Below, piece by piece: positions 17,751 through 26,884 of a stretch of DNA of 64,000 nt. The translations under genes were made by a program, and so were the position numbers. The notes under the pieces were generated by a model. That model was not told the origin of the DNA, searched no databases, and saw only the letters and a program-made list of their open reading frames with translations. Source of the stretch: an uncultured Croceitalea sp. (GTDB lineage Bacteria; Bacteroidota; Bacteroidia; Flavobacteriales; Flavobacteriaceae); contig CANLWK010000004.1 in assembly GCA_947494805.1 (NCBI GenBank), forward strand, positions 226,490 through 290,489, read 5' to 3'. Position 1 is the stretch's first letter, and each line of letters opens with the position of its first letter.

Positions 17751-18131
17751 ATGAGCGTAAAAGCAAAATATCAGGCAGTTCTGGACTTGGGTCAAGAATT
17801 AGGAATCAAAAATGGTGACGTTTCAGAAGATGGAGGCGTATTGAAAATAAAAGGGGAAGCAAATACACCGTATGAGAAAAATGCCCTTTGGGACAAAATC
17901 AAAGAAATTGGTGGCGAAGGTGCTTCTGATATTAAAGCCAACATTAGTGTTTCTGATGATTCAGTATACCACAGACACACTGTTAAGAGCGGAGAGTCTT
18001 TAAGTAAAATTGCAAAGCACTATTATGGTGACGCCATGAAGTACAATAAAATATTTGATGCCAACACCAATATTTTAAAGAATCCTGATGTAATTCATCC
18101 TGACCAAGTTTTGGTCATTCCGAACATCTAA
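17751..18131 (+). CDS. BON-LysM protein (Kbp/YgaU-like)
   Basis: A 126-aa protein with an N-terminal BON-like domain (residues 1-70, ending near [11 protein letters not shown]) and a C-terminal LysM domain starting [19 protein letters not shown] (about residue 77). No signal peptide. The layout matches E. coli Kbp/YgaU (149 aa), a cytoplasmic potassium-binding protein, though it is slightly shorter. Lies alone with a terminator 20 bp downstream. Confidence 0.88.
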   Translation: MSVKAKYQAVLDLGQELGIKNGDVSEDGGVLKIKGEANTPYEKNALWDKIKEIGGEGASDIKANISVSDDSVYHRHTVKSGESLSKIAKHYYGDAMKYNKIFDANTNILKNPDVIHPDQVLVIPNI

Positions 18132-18150
18132 GACTTGAACTAAAAGTTTG

Positions 18151-18187
18151 AAGGGTATCTTAACACATGTATATGGATACCCTTTTT
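18151..18187 (+). terminator. Terminator after LysM gene
   Basis: A 9-bp perfect stem AAGGGTATC / GATACCCTT (18151-18159 and 18176-18184) with a 16-nt loop is followed by TTTTT. It sits between convergent genes, and may also serve cmk weakly. Confidence 0.75.
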
Positions 18188-18200
18188 CTATGGTAATAAG

Positions 18201-18890
18201 TTACGCAACCATGATACGCAATGCGTAGTTATGGATCCGTTCAAATTGCTCTTTCAAACCCATATCACTGTTATCAAAAACAATGGCATCGTCCGCTTTT
18301 CGTAATGGCGATACTTCACGGGTAGAATCAATATGATCGCGTTCCTGAACATTTTTCAGCACCTCATCAAAAGTAACCTGCTCACCTTTATCCAACAACT
18401 CCTTATAACGACGATTTGCCCGGGCATCGGCAGATGCTGTCATAAATATTTTTAGTTCGGCGTCAGGAAAGACCACGGTGCCAATATCACGACCATCCAT
18501 CACAATGCCTTTTTCGACTCCCATTTGCTGTTGCATGGCAACCAGCTTTTCACGTACTTCTTTCACAGTGGCAACTGGACTGACCCATTTTGAAACCGCC
18601 ATGGTTCTAATCTCAGTCTCAACGTTTTTACCGTTCAAACGTATTTCTGACTTACCAGAGTTTGGGTTGAGTTCAAAGTTTAGATCAATGGTATCAAGTG
18701 CACCTATCAGAGCACGTTTATCAAGGGCTTCTTCAGAAACAAAATTCTCAAGTAGTGCATATAGCGTTACCGCCCTATACATAGCACCAGTGTCGACATA
18801 AACATAGTTTAAAGCCGTTGCCAACTGTTTTGCAATTGTACTTTTTCCTGTGGAGGAAAAACCATCTATGGCAATAGTAATCCTTTTCAT
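18201..18890 (-). CDS. cmk: Cytidylate kinase
   Basis: A 229-aa nucleoside monophosphate kinase that phosphorylates (d)CMP. The P-loop IDGFSSTGKSTIA is at residues 8-20, then DTGAMYRAVTLYA (about 33), and GRDIGTVVFPDA (about 137). Length and motifs are standard. Same strand as lon, 56 bp downstream of it. Confidence 0.96.
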   Translation of the reverse strand: MKRITIAIDGFSSTGKSTIAKQLATALNYVYVDTGAMYRAVTLYALLENFVSEEALDKRALIGALDTIDLNFELNPNSGKSEIRLNGKNVETEIRTMAVSKWVSPVATVKEVREKLVAMQQQMGVEKGIVMDGRDIGTVVFPDAELKIFMTASADARANRRYKELLDKGEQVTFDEVLKNVQERDHIDSTREVSPLRKADDAIVFDNSDMGLKEQFERIHNYALRIMVA

Positions 18891-18946
18891 TTAAGCGAAG
18901 TTAAGCAGAAATAATACGTTGTCTGGCTCAAATTGACCAACATTCA

Positions 18947-21397
18947 TTATAGTTTTTTTGCGTTTTTTACTTTCTGTTTGGTGACAGCCAATTCAATAAC
19001 CTCGCTCATATCTGAAACATAATGGAATGTCAGTCCTTTCAAATAATCTTCCTTGATTTCTTGAATATCTTTTCGGTTGTCTTCACAAAGAATGATTTCT
19101 TTGATACGGGCCCGCTTGGCCGCCAAGATTTTCTCTTTGATTCCGCCAACGGGTAATACTTTGCCACGTAAAGTAATCTCACCGGTCATAGCCAAACTCT
19201 TTTTGACCTTGCGCTGGGTAAACAAAGAAACCAATGAGGTCAACATTGTGATTCCTGCACTTGGCCCATCTTTTGGCGTTGCACCTTCAGGAACATGGAT
19301 GTGTACATTATACTTTTCGAATACATCTGGATTGATTCCGAAAATCTCCGCATTCGACTTAATGTATTCCATGGCTATCGTGGCAGATTCTTTCATAACC
19401 TTACCCAAATTTCCAGTAATGTTTAACGTGCCTTTTCCTTTCGACAGAATAGACTCTATGAAAAGAATGTCTCCCCCGACACTTGTCCATGCCAATCCGG
19501 TAACTACGCCGGCAACATCATTGTTTTCATACTTGTCACGCTCTAAACGTGCCGGTCCTAAAATTTTCTCTACATCGTCATTTGTTACTTTGACATTATA
19601 TGCTTCTTCGGTTGCAATGTTTTTTGCAGCATAGCGAACCATTTTTGCCAATTGCTTTTCCAATGATCGCACGCCTGATTCCCTGGTGTAACCTTCAACA
19701 ATTTTTTCAAGTTGCGGTTTGCCAATTTTCAAATCTTTGGCAGAGAGTCCATGCTCTTTTAGCTGCTTTGGCAATAGATGCTTTTTGGCAATTTCTACTT
19801 TCTCTTCAATAGTATACCCTGTAACATTGATAATCTCCATCCGGTCACGAAGTGCAGGCTGAATAGTTCCTAGGTTATTTGCTGTCGCTATGAACATTAC
19901 TTTAGAAAGGTCATACCCCATTTCTAAGAAATTATCATAGAACTCACTGTTCTGTTCAGGATCTAAAACCTCGAGCATTGCCGATGATGGATCACCTTGA
20001 TGACTATTCGACAACTTATCAATTTCATCTAAAATAAATACCGGATTAGAAGTGCCTGCCTTTTTAACACTTTGAATGATTCTACCCGGCATTGCACCAA
20101 TGTAAGTTTTACGGTGACCACGTATTTCGGCTTCATCACGGAGTCCGCCCAATGACATGCGCACATACTCTCGGCCCAAAGCCTCTGCCACAGATTTACC
20201 CAACGAAGTCTTACCAACTCCAGGAGGGCCGTACAAACATAAAATTGGGGACTTCATATCGTTACGGAGTTTTAGCACGGCTAGATATTCAACGATTCTT
20301 CGTTTTACATCTTCTAAACCGTAATGGTCCCTATCCAATATTTTTTCAGCTCGTTTGAGGTCAAATTTGTCTTTTGAAAATTCTTCCCAAGGAAGCTCCA
20401 AAAACAGATCCAAATAATTACGTTGGATGGAATATTCCGCTACCTGCGGATTCATACGCTGCATTTTAGCCAATTCTTTTTCAAAGTGCATTGCCACTTT
20501 TTCGCTCCATTTCTTCGTCTTGGCCTTTTCTTTCATTTCATCAACCTCTTCTTCATAAGAGATGCCACCCAATTCTTCTTGGATAGTTTTCATCTGTTGA
20601 TGCAAAAAGTACTCACGCTGTTGCTGATCCATATCTGAGCGAACCTTAGACTGAATGTCATTTTTCAGTTCCAGTTTTTGAAGCTCAAGATTCATATACT
20701 TCAAGGTGGCCAAAGCACGATCTTGCAAATCAGGAATCTCTAATAAATGCTGTTTCTCTGCCATGCCCAAATTCAGGTTTGACGAAACAAAATTTATCAA
20801 GAACGAATTGCTCTGAATATTTTTGATTGCAAAAGTGGCTTCTGTAGGTATACTGGGGTTATCCTTGATAATCTTGTAGGCCAAATCTTTTATCGATTCA
20901 ATAATGGCCAAAAACTCTTCATCATCTTTATCAGGTCTTGTTTCCTCAGCTTCACGAATAGTGGCCGTCATATATGGGTCTTCGGTAAGTACTTGGGCAA
21001 TTTCAAACCGTTTTTTTCCTTGAATGATTACAGTGGTATTGCCATCGGGCATTTGAAGTACACGAAGAATACGGGCCACTGTGCCCGTAGTATTGATATC
21101 TTTTATGCCAGGGTTTTCAATTTCTTCATCTTTCTGTGAGACAACCCCAATGGTCTTGGTACCATTGTTCGCATCTTTTATCAAATTGATTGACTTGTCC
21201 CTGCCCGCTGTAATCGGAATTACCACACCTGGAAACAAAACCGTGTTGCGCAGGGGTAAAACGGGTAATGTTTCTGGTAGGCTCTCATTGTTCATCTCCT
21301 CTTCATCTTCAGGCGTCAACAGCGGAATCAATTCAGCATCCTCATCGATTCCTTGTAAAGACATATTGTCAAGATTAGTAAATTTTACATTTCCCAT
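18947..21397 (-). CDS. lon: ATP-dependent Lon protease
   Basis: An 816-aa AAA+ serine protease. It has the N-terminal substrate domain ([16 protein letters not shown], about residue 48), Walker [10 protein letters not shown], Walker [10 protein letters not shown], and the protease domain with the catalytic Ser in [10 protein letters not shown] and the Lys in [11 protein letters not shown] use the ATG at 21397 ([11 protein letters not shown]); another ATG six codons upstream at 21415 is in frame. A short acidic segment precedes the Lon-N domain, typical of flavobacterial forms. Confidence 0.96.
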   Translation of the reverse strand: MGNVKFTNLDNMSLQGIDEDAELIPLLTPEDEEEMNNESLPETLPVLPLRNTVLFPGVVIPITAGRDKSINLIKDANNGTKTIGVVSQKDEEIENPGIKDINTTGTVARILRVLQMPDGNTTVIIQGKKRFEIAQVLTEDPYMTATIREAEETRPDKDDEEFLAIIESIKDLAYKIIKDNPSIPTEATFAIKNIQSNSFLINFVSSNLNLGMAEKQHLLEIPDLQDRALATLKYMNLELQKLELKNDIQSKVRSDMDQQQREYFLHQQMKTIQEELGGISYEEEVDEMKEKAKTKKWSEKVAMHFEKELAKMQRMNPQVAEYSIQRNYLDLFLELPWEEFSKDKFDLKRAEKILDRDHYGLEDVKRRIVEYLAVLKLRNDMKSPILCLYGPPGVGKTSLGKSVAEALGREYVRMSLGGLRDEAEIRGHRKTYIGAMPGRIIQSVKKAGTSNPVFILDEIDKLSNSHQGDPSSAMLEVLDPEQNSEFYDNFLEMGYDLSKVMFIATANNLGTIQPALRDRMEIINVTGYTIEEKVEIAKKHLLPKQLKEHGLSAKDLKIGKPQLEKIVEGYTRESGVRSLEKQLAKMVRYAAKNIATEEAYNVKVTNDDVEKILGPARLERDKYENNDVAGVVTGLAWTSVGGDILFIESILSKGKGTLNITGNLGKVMKESATIAMEYIKSNAEIFGINPDVFEKYNVHIHVPEGATPKDGPSAGITMLTSLVSLFTQRKVKKSLAMTGEITLRGKVLPVGGIKEKILAAKRARIKEIILCEDNRKDIQEIKEDYLKGLTFHYVSDMSEVIELAVTKQKVKNAKKL

Positions 21398-21540
21398 ATG
21401 ATATATTTCGGTCATTCTGTCATCAAAAGACAGTAGCTTTTATTTGATTCTAACTAGATATTATCTGTATCTCCCTTTGTAAATAGGGGCTGTAACAAAT
21501 TTCAATCCTCTATTTTCTTCTATAATGCAATACGTATGCC

Positions 21541-22176
21541 ATGCATTTCCAAAAAAAAATAATAAAAAGTGTAACAATTGATAATTTGCAACATCTATAC
21601 TACAAATCAATCAACTTTTTGAGCCAACATAGTGAACATACCGACACACTCGTACAATTGTGTCTCGAAGGAAAACAGAGTGCGCAGTTAGCCCTTTACA
21701 ACAAGTATTACAAAGCAATGTACAATATTGCCCTACGAATTGTAAAACATACTGCAGAAGCTGAAGATATTATGCAAGAGTCGTTCTTAAACGCGTTTAC
21801 GAAACTGCATACTTTCAAAGGCGAAGTAACATTCGGGGCCTGGTTAAAAAGAATTGTTGTCAACAACAGTATTTATCACTACAGAAAGCAGCAAAAAAAC
21901 AGTGCTGTTGATTTTGAAGAAGTTATGTACAAGGTCGAAGATAATGACGGAGTTGTACTGAACGAAAATGGTTATACAGAACTGAAGGCTCAAAAAGTGA
22001 TGGATACCATGAAAAGTTTAAAAGACAATTACAGAGTTTCTTTGACCTTACATTTAATCGAAGGGTACGACTATGAAGAGATAAGTGAGATCATGAATAT
22101 CAGCTACGCAAATTGTAGAACAACAATTTCAAGAGCTAAAGAGAGTTTAAGAAAAAAATTGACCGTAAGTATTTAA
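21541..22176 (+). CDS. ECF-family RNA polymerase sigma factor
   Basis: A sigma-70 ECF factor of up to 211 aa. Region 2 includes LYNKYYKAMYNIALRIV and EDIMQESFLNAF; region 4 includes EGYDYEEISEIMNISYANCRT (helix-turn-helix). Homologues usually start nearer residue 27, where a TTG (21619) gives LSQHSEHTDTL; the first 26 codons may be untranslated leader. Next gene starts 2 bp downstream and looks like its anti-sigma partner, so the operon probably forms an envelope-response unit. Confidence 0.9.
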   Translation: MHFQKKIIKSVTIDNLQHLYYKSINFLSQHSEHTDTLVQLCLEGKQSAQLALYNKYYKAMYNIALRIVKHTAEAEDIMQESFLNAFTKLHTFKGEVTFGAWLKRIVVNNSIYHYRKQQKNSAVDFEEVMYKVEDNDGVVLNENGYTELKAQKVMDTMKSLKDNYRVSLTLHLIEGYDYEEISEIMNISYANCRTTISRAKESLRKKLTVSI

Positions 22177-22178
22177 TT

Positions 22179-22742
22179 ATGAATAAGAAAGATAACATAG
22201 ATGAACTATTTGAAAGGTTGCAAGGCGGTTTTGACCTTGAGAACCCTGCAGATGGCCATCAAGAACGGTTTTTAGATAAGCTGAACAGTTCAACAGGCGT
22301 TGTCACTTTGCAAAAGAAAAAAACAAGCTGGTGGAAACCCTTATCCATAGCAGCCTCAATAGCGCTGGTATGTGTTTTAGGATTGCAAGTATATAATGGC
22401 CAACCCAACATTAAAGAGAGGGTCGTCGAAATTTCACCCGAGGTTTCAAAAACCGAATTTTATTTTGCCAGTTTGATTGAGGAACAAGTGGAGCTTCTAA
22501 AAGATGAGAAATCACCTGAAACCGCAAAATTGGTAGATGATACCCTTTCACAACTAAATAATTTAGAAGAAGATTACAAGGTCCTTGAGCAAGAACTCGT
22601 AGATGGTGGCGACAGCAAATTGATTATGAACGCCATGATAACCAACTTTCAAACTAGAATCGATTTATTAAAAGAAGTACTGACCACAGTAGAAACCATA
22701 AAAAACCTAAAAAATCAAGATGATGCGAACTTTACTATATAA
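22179..22742 (+). CDS. Putative anti-sigma factor (single-pass membrane protein)
   Basis: A 187-aa protein with a roughly 50-residue cytoplasmic N-terminus, one membrane helix (PLSIAASIALVCVLGLQVY, about residues 50-68) and a C-terminal extracytoplasmic coiled-coil-like domain rich in Glu and Leu. This layout, directly after an ECF sigma gene, fits an anti-sigma factor; no zinc-binding HxxxCxxC motif is seen. It overlaps the next gene by 23 bp. Assignment is by context. Confidence 0.72.
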   Translation: MNKKDNIDELFERLQGGFDLENPADGHQERFLDKLNSSTGVVTLQKKKTSWWKPLSIAASIALVCVLGLQVYNGQPNIKERVVEISPEVSKTEFYFASLIEEQVELLKDEKSPETAKLVDDTLSQLNNLEEDYKVLEQELVDGGDSKLIMNAMITNFQTRIDLLKEVLTTVETIKNLKNQDDANFTI

Positions 22743-23826
22743 GTGTTTAACCCTTACCCTATTACTGGTGTGCTTTACAGCCACCGCCGGAGATAACGGA
22801 GGGGGAAGAAAAGGAAAAGGAAAATACACCAAGGAGAAAACCATAAAAAAAGAATTCAACGTAAATTCAGACGCGCTGCTAAAGGTAAAAAACAGCTATG
22901 GTAATCTAAACATCACTTCTTGGGACCAGGACAACGTTATGATAGAAGTGCATATTATAACCAACGGCAATAATGAGGATAAAGTAAAAGACCGATTGAA
23001 TGAAATCAATGTCGATTTTGAAAACAGCAGTAGTCTGGTATCTGCAATGACCCGCTTTGGTGATCGTGGACGTAACTGGGGCTGGAACTGGGGCAAGCGT
23101 AATAATGTTAGTGTAAAAGTCAATTACACCATAAAACTACCTGTGAAGAACAGTGTACATCTAAGCAACGATTACGGCAATATCTACTTGAATCGCATCG
23201 ATGGTCACGCCAAAATCAGTTGTGATTATGGTAAAATTGAAGTAGGTGAATTGCGTGGACGAAACAATGAATTGAGTTTTGATTACACTTCACGTTCCAC
23301 ATTTGAGTATATTAACAGTGCAAAAATCTCAGCTGATTATTCTGGTTTTACGATTGAAAAAGCTGGTGATTTAACGGTAAGTGCAGATTATACCAATTCG
23401 GTAGTCAAAGAAATGGGGAATCTGGTCTATAGTTCTGACTACGGCTCTATGGAAGTTGGCAGTGTTCAAAATGTATCCGGCAACGGAGATTATATCGGAA
23501 TCAAACTTGGTAGGGTTTATGGTAATGTTGATGTCACTGCTGACTATGGGTCCGTAAAGATTGAAAAAATGACAGAGGAAGCTGGAAACTTGGATATCCG
23601 GTCTGATTACACGGGCATTAAAGTGGGATATGATGATGGCTATAATTTTGACTTTGAGATTACAACGGAATATGCCGGTGTAAGCGGAAAAGACGACTTT
23701 ACCATTAATATCAGCAAAGAAAAATCAAGTGAAAAGTATTACAAAGGATATCGCGGAAGCCAAGGTTCTGGTAATAAGGTCAATATTGACAGTGAGTACG
23801 GCGGCGTCTCGTTCTATAAAAATTAA
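22720..23826 (+). CDS. DUF4097-like secreted beta-solenoid protein
   Basis: A 368-aa protein with a signal peptide (MMRTLLYKCLTLTLLLVC...ATA). From residue 130 to the end it holds about eleven short rungs that each carry a D/E-Y-G/T/S unit (for example NDYGNIYL, CDYGKIEV, SDYGSMEV, ADYGSVKI, SEYGGVSF), spaced some 15-25 residues, the pattern of a right-handed beta-helix in DUF4097-type putative adhesins. It overlaps the anti-sigma-like gene. The start may be either of two adjacent ATGs. Function unknown; probably periplasmic or surface. Confidence 0.78.
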   Translation: MMRTLLYKCLTLTLLLVCFTATAGDNGGGRKGKGKYTKEKTIKKEFNVNSDALLKVKNSYGNLNITSWDQDNVMIEVHIITNGNNEDKVKDRLNEINVDFENSSSLVSAMTRFGDRGRNWGWNWGKRNNVSVKVNYTIKLPVKNSVHLSNDYGNIYLNRIDGHAKISCDYGKIEVGELRGRNNELSFDYTSRSTFEYINSAKISADYSGFTIEKAGDLTVSADYTNSVVKEMGNLVYSSDYGSMEVGSVQNVSGNGDYIGIKLGRVYGNVDVTADYGSVKIEKMTEEAGNLDIRSDYTGIKVGYDDGYNFDFEITTEYAGVSGKDDFTINISKEKSSEKYYKGYRGSQGSGNKVNIDSEYGGVSFYKN

Positions 23827-23850
23827 TTAATCAAAAAACGAAAAACAATC

Positions 23851-24576
23851 ATGAAAAAGTTAATCACGTTAAGTCTGGTATTATTTACCGTAGCGGCAAG
23901 TGCGCAATGGGGCAGACGAATTAAAGGAAACGGAAAAACAGTTACTATTGAACGTTCAGTGGGCGATTACAGTTCAGTGGCCCTTGCCGGTTGGTTCGAT
24001 GTAATCTTAGTTTCTGGAAGTGAAGGGGAATTGACCCTTAAAGGCGAAGAAAACCTTCTGGAATACGTCAAAACCGAAGTAAAACCAGATGGAAAACTTA
24101 TTATAAAGGCTGAAAAAGGCGTAAATCTTAAACCATCTAACTGGAATTCGGGAATCTACATCACCGTACCCATTGAGTCCATAGATAAAGTATCTTTATC
24201 AGGTTCTGGTGATATTGTAGGTAAAACGACTATTAAAGCAAGTAATTTTAAAACTTCATTGGCCGGTTCTGGTGATATCACTTTAGACCTACAGGCAAGT
24301 GCGGTAGAAGCTTCAATGTCGGGCTCTGGTGATATCAACCTTTCAGGTTCGACCACCGATTTTGATGTATCCATTTCTGGTTCTGGCGATATCAAAGCGT
24401 ATGACCTTGATGCCGACAACGTCACTGCCCAAGTATCTGGTTCCGCAGATATCAAGGTAACTGCAAATGAAATGCTTAAAGCCAGGGTCTCTGGTTCAGG
24501 TGATATCAGCTACAAAGGAAATCCTGGTAAAATAGAGACCAAAACCTCAGGCTCAGGAGATATTACCAGCTACTAA
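23851..24576 (+). CDS. Head-GIN / DUF2807 secreted protein
   Basis: A 241-aa protein with a signal peptide (MKKLITLSLVLFTVAASA, then QWGRR) and a DUF2807 beta-solenoid. Seven copies of an S/A-G-S-G/A-D-I unit recur in the second half at 18-21-residue spacing, one per rung. It follows the DUF4097-like gene by 24 bp and ends at a strong terminator, closing the sigma-factor operon. Known members are exported; the function is unknown. Confidence 0.85.
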   Translation: MKKLITLSLVLFTVAASAQWGRRIKGNGKTVTIERSVGDYSSVALAGWFDVILVSGSEGELTLKGEENLLEYVKTEVKPDGKLIIKAEKGVNLKPSNWNSGIYITVPIESIDKVSLSGSGDIVGKTTIKASNFKTSLAGSGDITLDLQASAVEASMSGSGDINLSGSTTDFDVSISGSGDIKAYDLDADNVTAQVSGSADIKVTANEMLKARVSGSGDISYKGNPGKIETKTSGSGDITSY

Positions 24577-24617
24577 AAATACTTTAGAAAACAATCTATC
24601 AATCAACAAACGTAGAA

Positions 24618-24645
24618 AACCTCAACCTTCTAGTTGGGGTTTTTT
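24618..24645 (+). terminator. Terminator after the ECF/beta-solenoid operon
   Basis: A stem of AACCTCAAC / GTTGGGGTT (one mismatch) with a CTTCTA loop is followed by six T. It overlaps the last codons of the convergent MFS gene. Confidence 0.75.
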
Positions 24646-25956
24646 ATTGACCCTGGTCAAAAGGTATGCTCCAATCAAAAAGAAAAGCCCTAAGAAAATA
24701 GTACTATTTCGCATACTGCCAGTCAACTGGGCAATAGCCCCATACATTAGTGTCCCGATAATGATTCCGATTTTCTCTGCCACGTCGTAGAAGCTAAAAA
24801 AGGACGTCGTATCGGTAGTATCGGGCAAAAATTTAGAATAGGTTGAACGCGAAAGTGCCTGTATTCCGCCCATCACCATGCCCACCAATCCTGCTGCTAT
24901 GTAAAAATCCATGGGAGTTTGCAAGAAAAAAGCATAGACACATAGCAACACCCAAAAAACATTGACAACAATCAATGTTTTAATGTTACCAAATGCTTTT
25001 GAGGCTCTTGCTGTAAGTGTCGCCCCGAGAATAGCAACTACCTGAATGACCAAAATACTTACAATCAGCCCGGTGGTACGTTCGTTATCAGTACCCCAAT
25101 TGATTTCTTCTTCACCAAAGTAGGTTGCAATTAACATAATTGTCTGTACAGCCATACTGTAGACAAAAAATGCCCCTAAATATCTTTTTAATTGAATTTG
25201 TTCACCCAATTGGGCCCAAACCCCTTGTAACTCTTTAAATCCATTAAGAATAATATTTTTACGTTCTCCATCTCGTTTGTATCCCTTTGGGAGTTGGGAA
25301 AAAGTATATTGGCTAAAGAGCGCCCACCAAATACCCACGGTAACAAAAGAATACTTCATTGCCTTTATTTCTGCAACCTCTCCCCCACTATCGGTAATTC
25401 CAAAAACATCAGGTCTCATGACCATCGCCAAGTTGAACAATAACAGTATAACACTGCCAATATAACCCAAAGAGAAACCCTTGGCACTAATGCCATCTTG
25501 TTGCTCGGGATAGGCAATATCGGGCAGGTATGAATTATTGATGGCAAAACTCACCCAAAAACCTACCAATCCGAAAAAATAGCACGCCAAACCAACATAA
25601 ATATGCTCTAAAGAGAACCAATACAATCCTATACAGGACGCCGCCCCCAAATAGCAGAAAAACTTCAAAAAGATTCGCTTGTTTCCTAAATAATCTGCGA
25701 TACCCGATACCAAAGGTGTGACTATGGCAATAAAAACAAAAGCCGCAGAGGTAACATAACTGATTAATGGTGCGCGAGCTATTTCACCGCCAAATACCGT
25801 CACTTTTTCAATTTCAGCCACGCGAAATAAGGCACCATAAAAAATAGGGAATACGGCGGACGATATGACCAAACTATAAACCGAATTTGCCCAATCGTAA
25901 AAAGCCCAAGCGTTCAACAATTTCTTTGTGCCCTTAAGTGCCAATGCATTTGCCAT
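24622..25956 (-). CDS. UMF1-type MFS transporter
   Basis: A 444-aa protein with about 12 membrane helices. The opening NAWAFYDWANSVYSLVISS and the later GGIQALSRSTYSKFLPD signature place it in the UMF1 (Atg22-like) family of the major facilitator superfamily. Proposed to export small molecules such as amino acids in fungi; the bacterial substrate is unknown. Isolated gene flanked by terminators on both sides. Confidence 0.88.
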   Translation of the reverse strand: MANALALKGTKKLLNAWAFYDWANSVYSLVISSAVFPIFYGALFRVAEIEKVTVFGGEIARAPLISYVTSAAFVFIAIVTPLVSGIADYLGNKRIFLKFFCYLGAASCIGLYWFSLEHIYVGLACYFFGLVGFWVSFAINNSYLPDIAYPEQQDGISAKGFSLGYIGSVILLLFNLAMVMRPDVFGITDSGGEVAEIKAMKYSFVTVGIWWALFSQYTFSQLPKGYKRDGERKNIILNGFKELQGVWAQLGEQIQLKRYLGAFFVYSMAVQTIMLIATYFGEEEINWGTDNERTTGLIVSILVIQVVAILGATLTARASKAFGNIKTLIVVNVFWVLLCVYAFFLQTPMDFYIAAGLVGMVMGGIQALSRSTYSKFLPDTTDTTSFFSFYDVAEKIGIIIGTLMYGAIAQLTGSMRNSTIFLGLFFLIGAYLLTRVNKKPQLEG

Positions 25957-25966
25957 ATTTGAAATG

Positions 25967-26010
25967 TAAAAAAGCTGCCTCTCACCGACAAAATCGGTAG
26001 AAGGCAGCTT
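25967..26010 (-). terminator. Terminator after M48 protease gene
   Basis: A stem of AAGCTGCCT / AGGCAGCTT (25972-25980 and 26002-26010) with an inner ACCGA / TCGGT stem is followed on the minus strand by a run of six T. Confidence 0.85.
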
Positions 26011-26038
26011 TCGTTAAATTCTTATTTTCAACTTACTA

Positions 26039-26848
26039 TTACTTGAACGTAGTTACCCCAAACTTTGCAGCCTCTTGCCTTGCCGCTGGGGCCCAAGCTG
26101 TTAAATTGTTGATCCTGGTATCGTTTGAAGGGTGCGTACTCAAAAACTCAGGTGGTGCCTGGCCACCACTTTTCGCTTTCATTCGGCGCCAAAGATTTGC
26201 AGCTTCATTTGGGTCGTACCCGGCAATGGCCATAATTTGTAGACCAATTCTATCGGCCTCGGTCTCATGGCTTCTACTAAAAGGTAACATCACCCCTACC
26301 TGTGAACCAATGCCATAGGCTTGATTGAACATGTTGCGTTTTTGAGGATCTTGAATGGCCACGTTGCCAGCAACTGCCCCTATTTGCTGTAAGGTGCCAG
26401 CACTCATTCGTTGTGCACCATGGTCTGCAAGTGCATGGGCCACTTCGTGCCCCATTACCACGGCGACACCTGTTTCACCTTGGCAAATAGGCAAAATACC
26501 TGTATAGAAAACGATTTTACCACCTGGCATACACCAAGCATTTACCGTTTCATCTTTGACCAAATTATATTCCCATTTGTAGTCTTTTAAGTATCCGGGA
26601 TAACCATTGGCATTAAGCCAAGTTTCAGCGGCTTTAGCAATTCTTTGCCCTACCGTAGTGATCATTTGGGCCTCAGATGTGCCCGTTACTACATTGTTTT
26701 CAGTTAAAAACTGATCATACTGTGCAAAGGCCATCGGAAATATTTGCTGATTCCCGTAAAAGTTGAGCATTTTTTTTCCTGTAAACGGATTGGTCTTACA
26801 GGCGGCTACTGCTAAAAATATCGATAATGTTAAAACAAACTTCTTCAT
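26039..26848 (-). CDS. M48-family metalloprotease lipoprotein
   Basis: A 269-aa zinc protease. The HEVAH metal motif (GHEVAHALADHG, about residue 128) and the third ligand in ETEADRIGLQIMA (about 195) are present. With the ATG at 26848 it starts MKKFVLTLSIFLAVAAC, a lipoprotein signal with lipobox Cys17; ten extra in-frame codons upstream would spoil that signal. Resembles LoiP/YggG-type envelope proteases. Lies 36 bp after GH31. Confidence 0.92.
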   Translation of the reverse strand: MKKFVLTLSIFLAVAACKTNPFTGKKMLNFYGNQQIFPMAFAQYDQFLTENNVVTGTSEAQMITTVGQRIAKAAETWLNANGYPGYLKDYKWEYNLVKDETVNAWCMPGGKIVFYTGILPICQGETGVAVVMGHEVAHALADHGAQRMSAGTLQQIGAVAGNVAIQDPQKRNMFNQAYGIGSQVGVMLPFSRSHETEADRIGLQIMAIAGYDPNEAANLWRRMKAKSGGQAPPEFLSTHPSNDTRINNLTAWAPAARQEAAKFGVTTFK

Positions 26849-26884
26849 TTTGATAGTGTTTACTTTCTCAAAATACAAAAAATT

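Noticed and set aside
19077-19634. Plus-strand 185-aa open frame opposite lon
   Set aside because: Mirrors the Lon protease domain; no start signal or domain.
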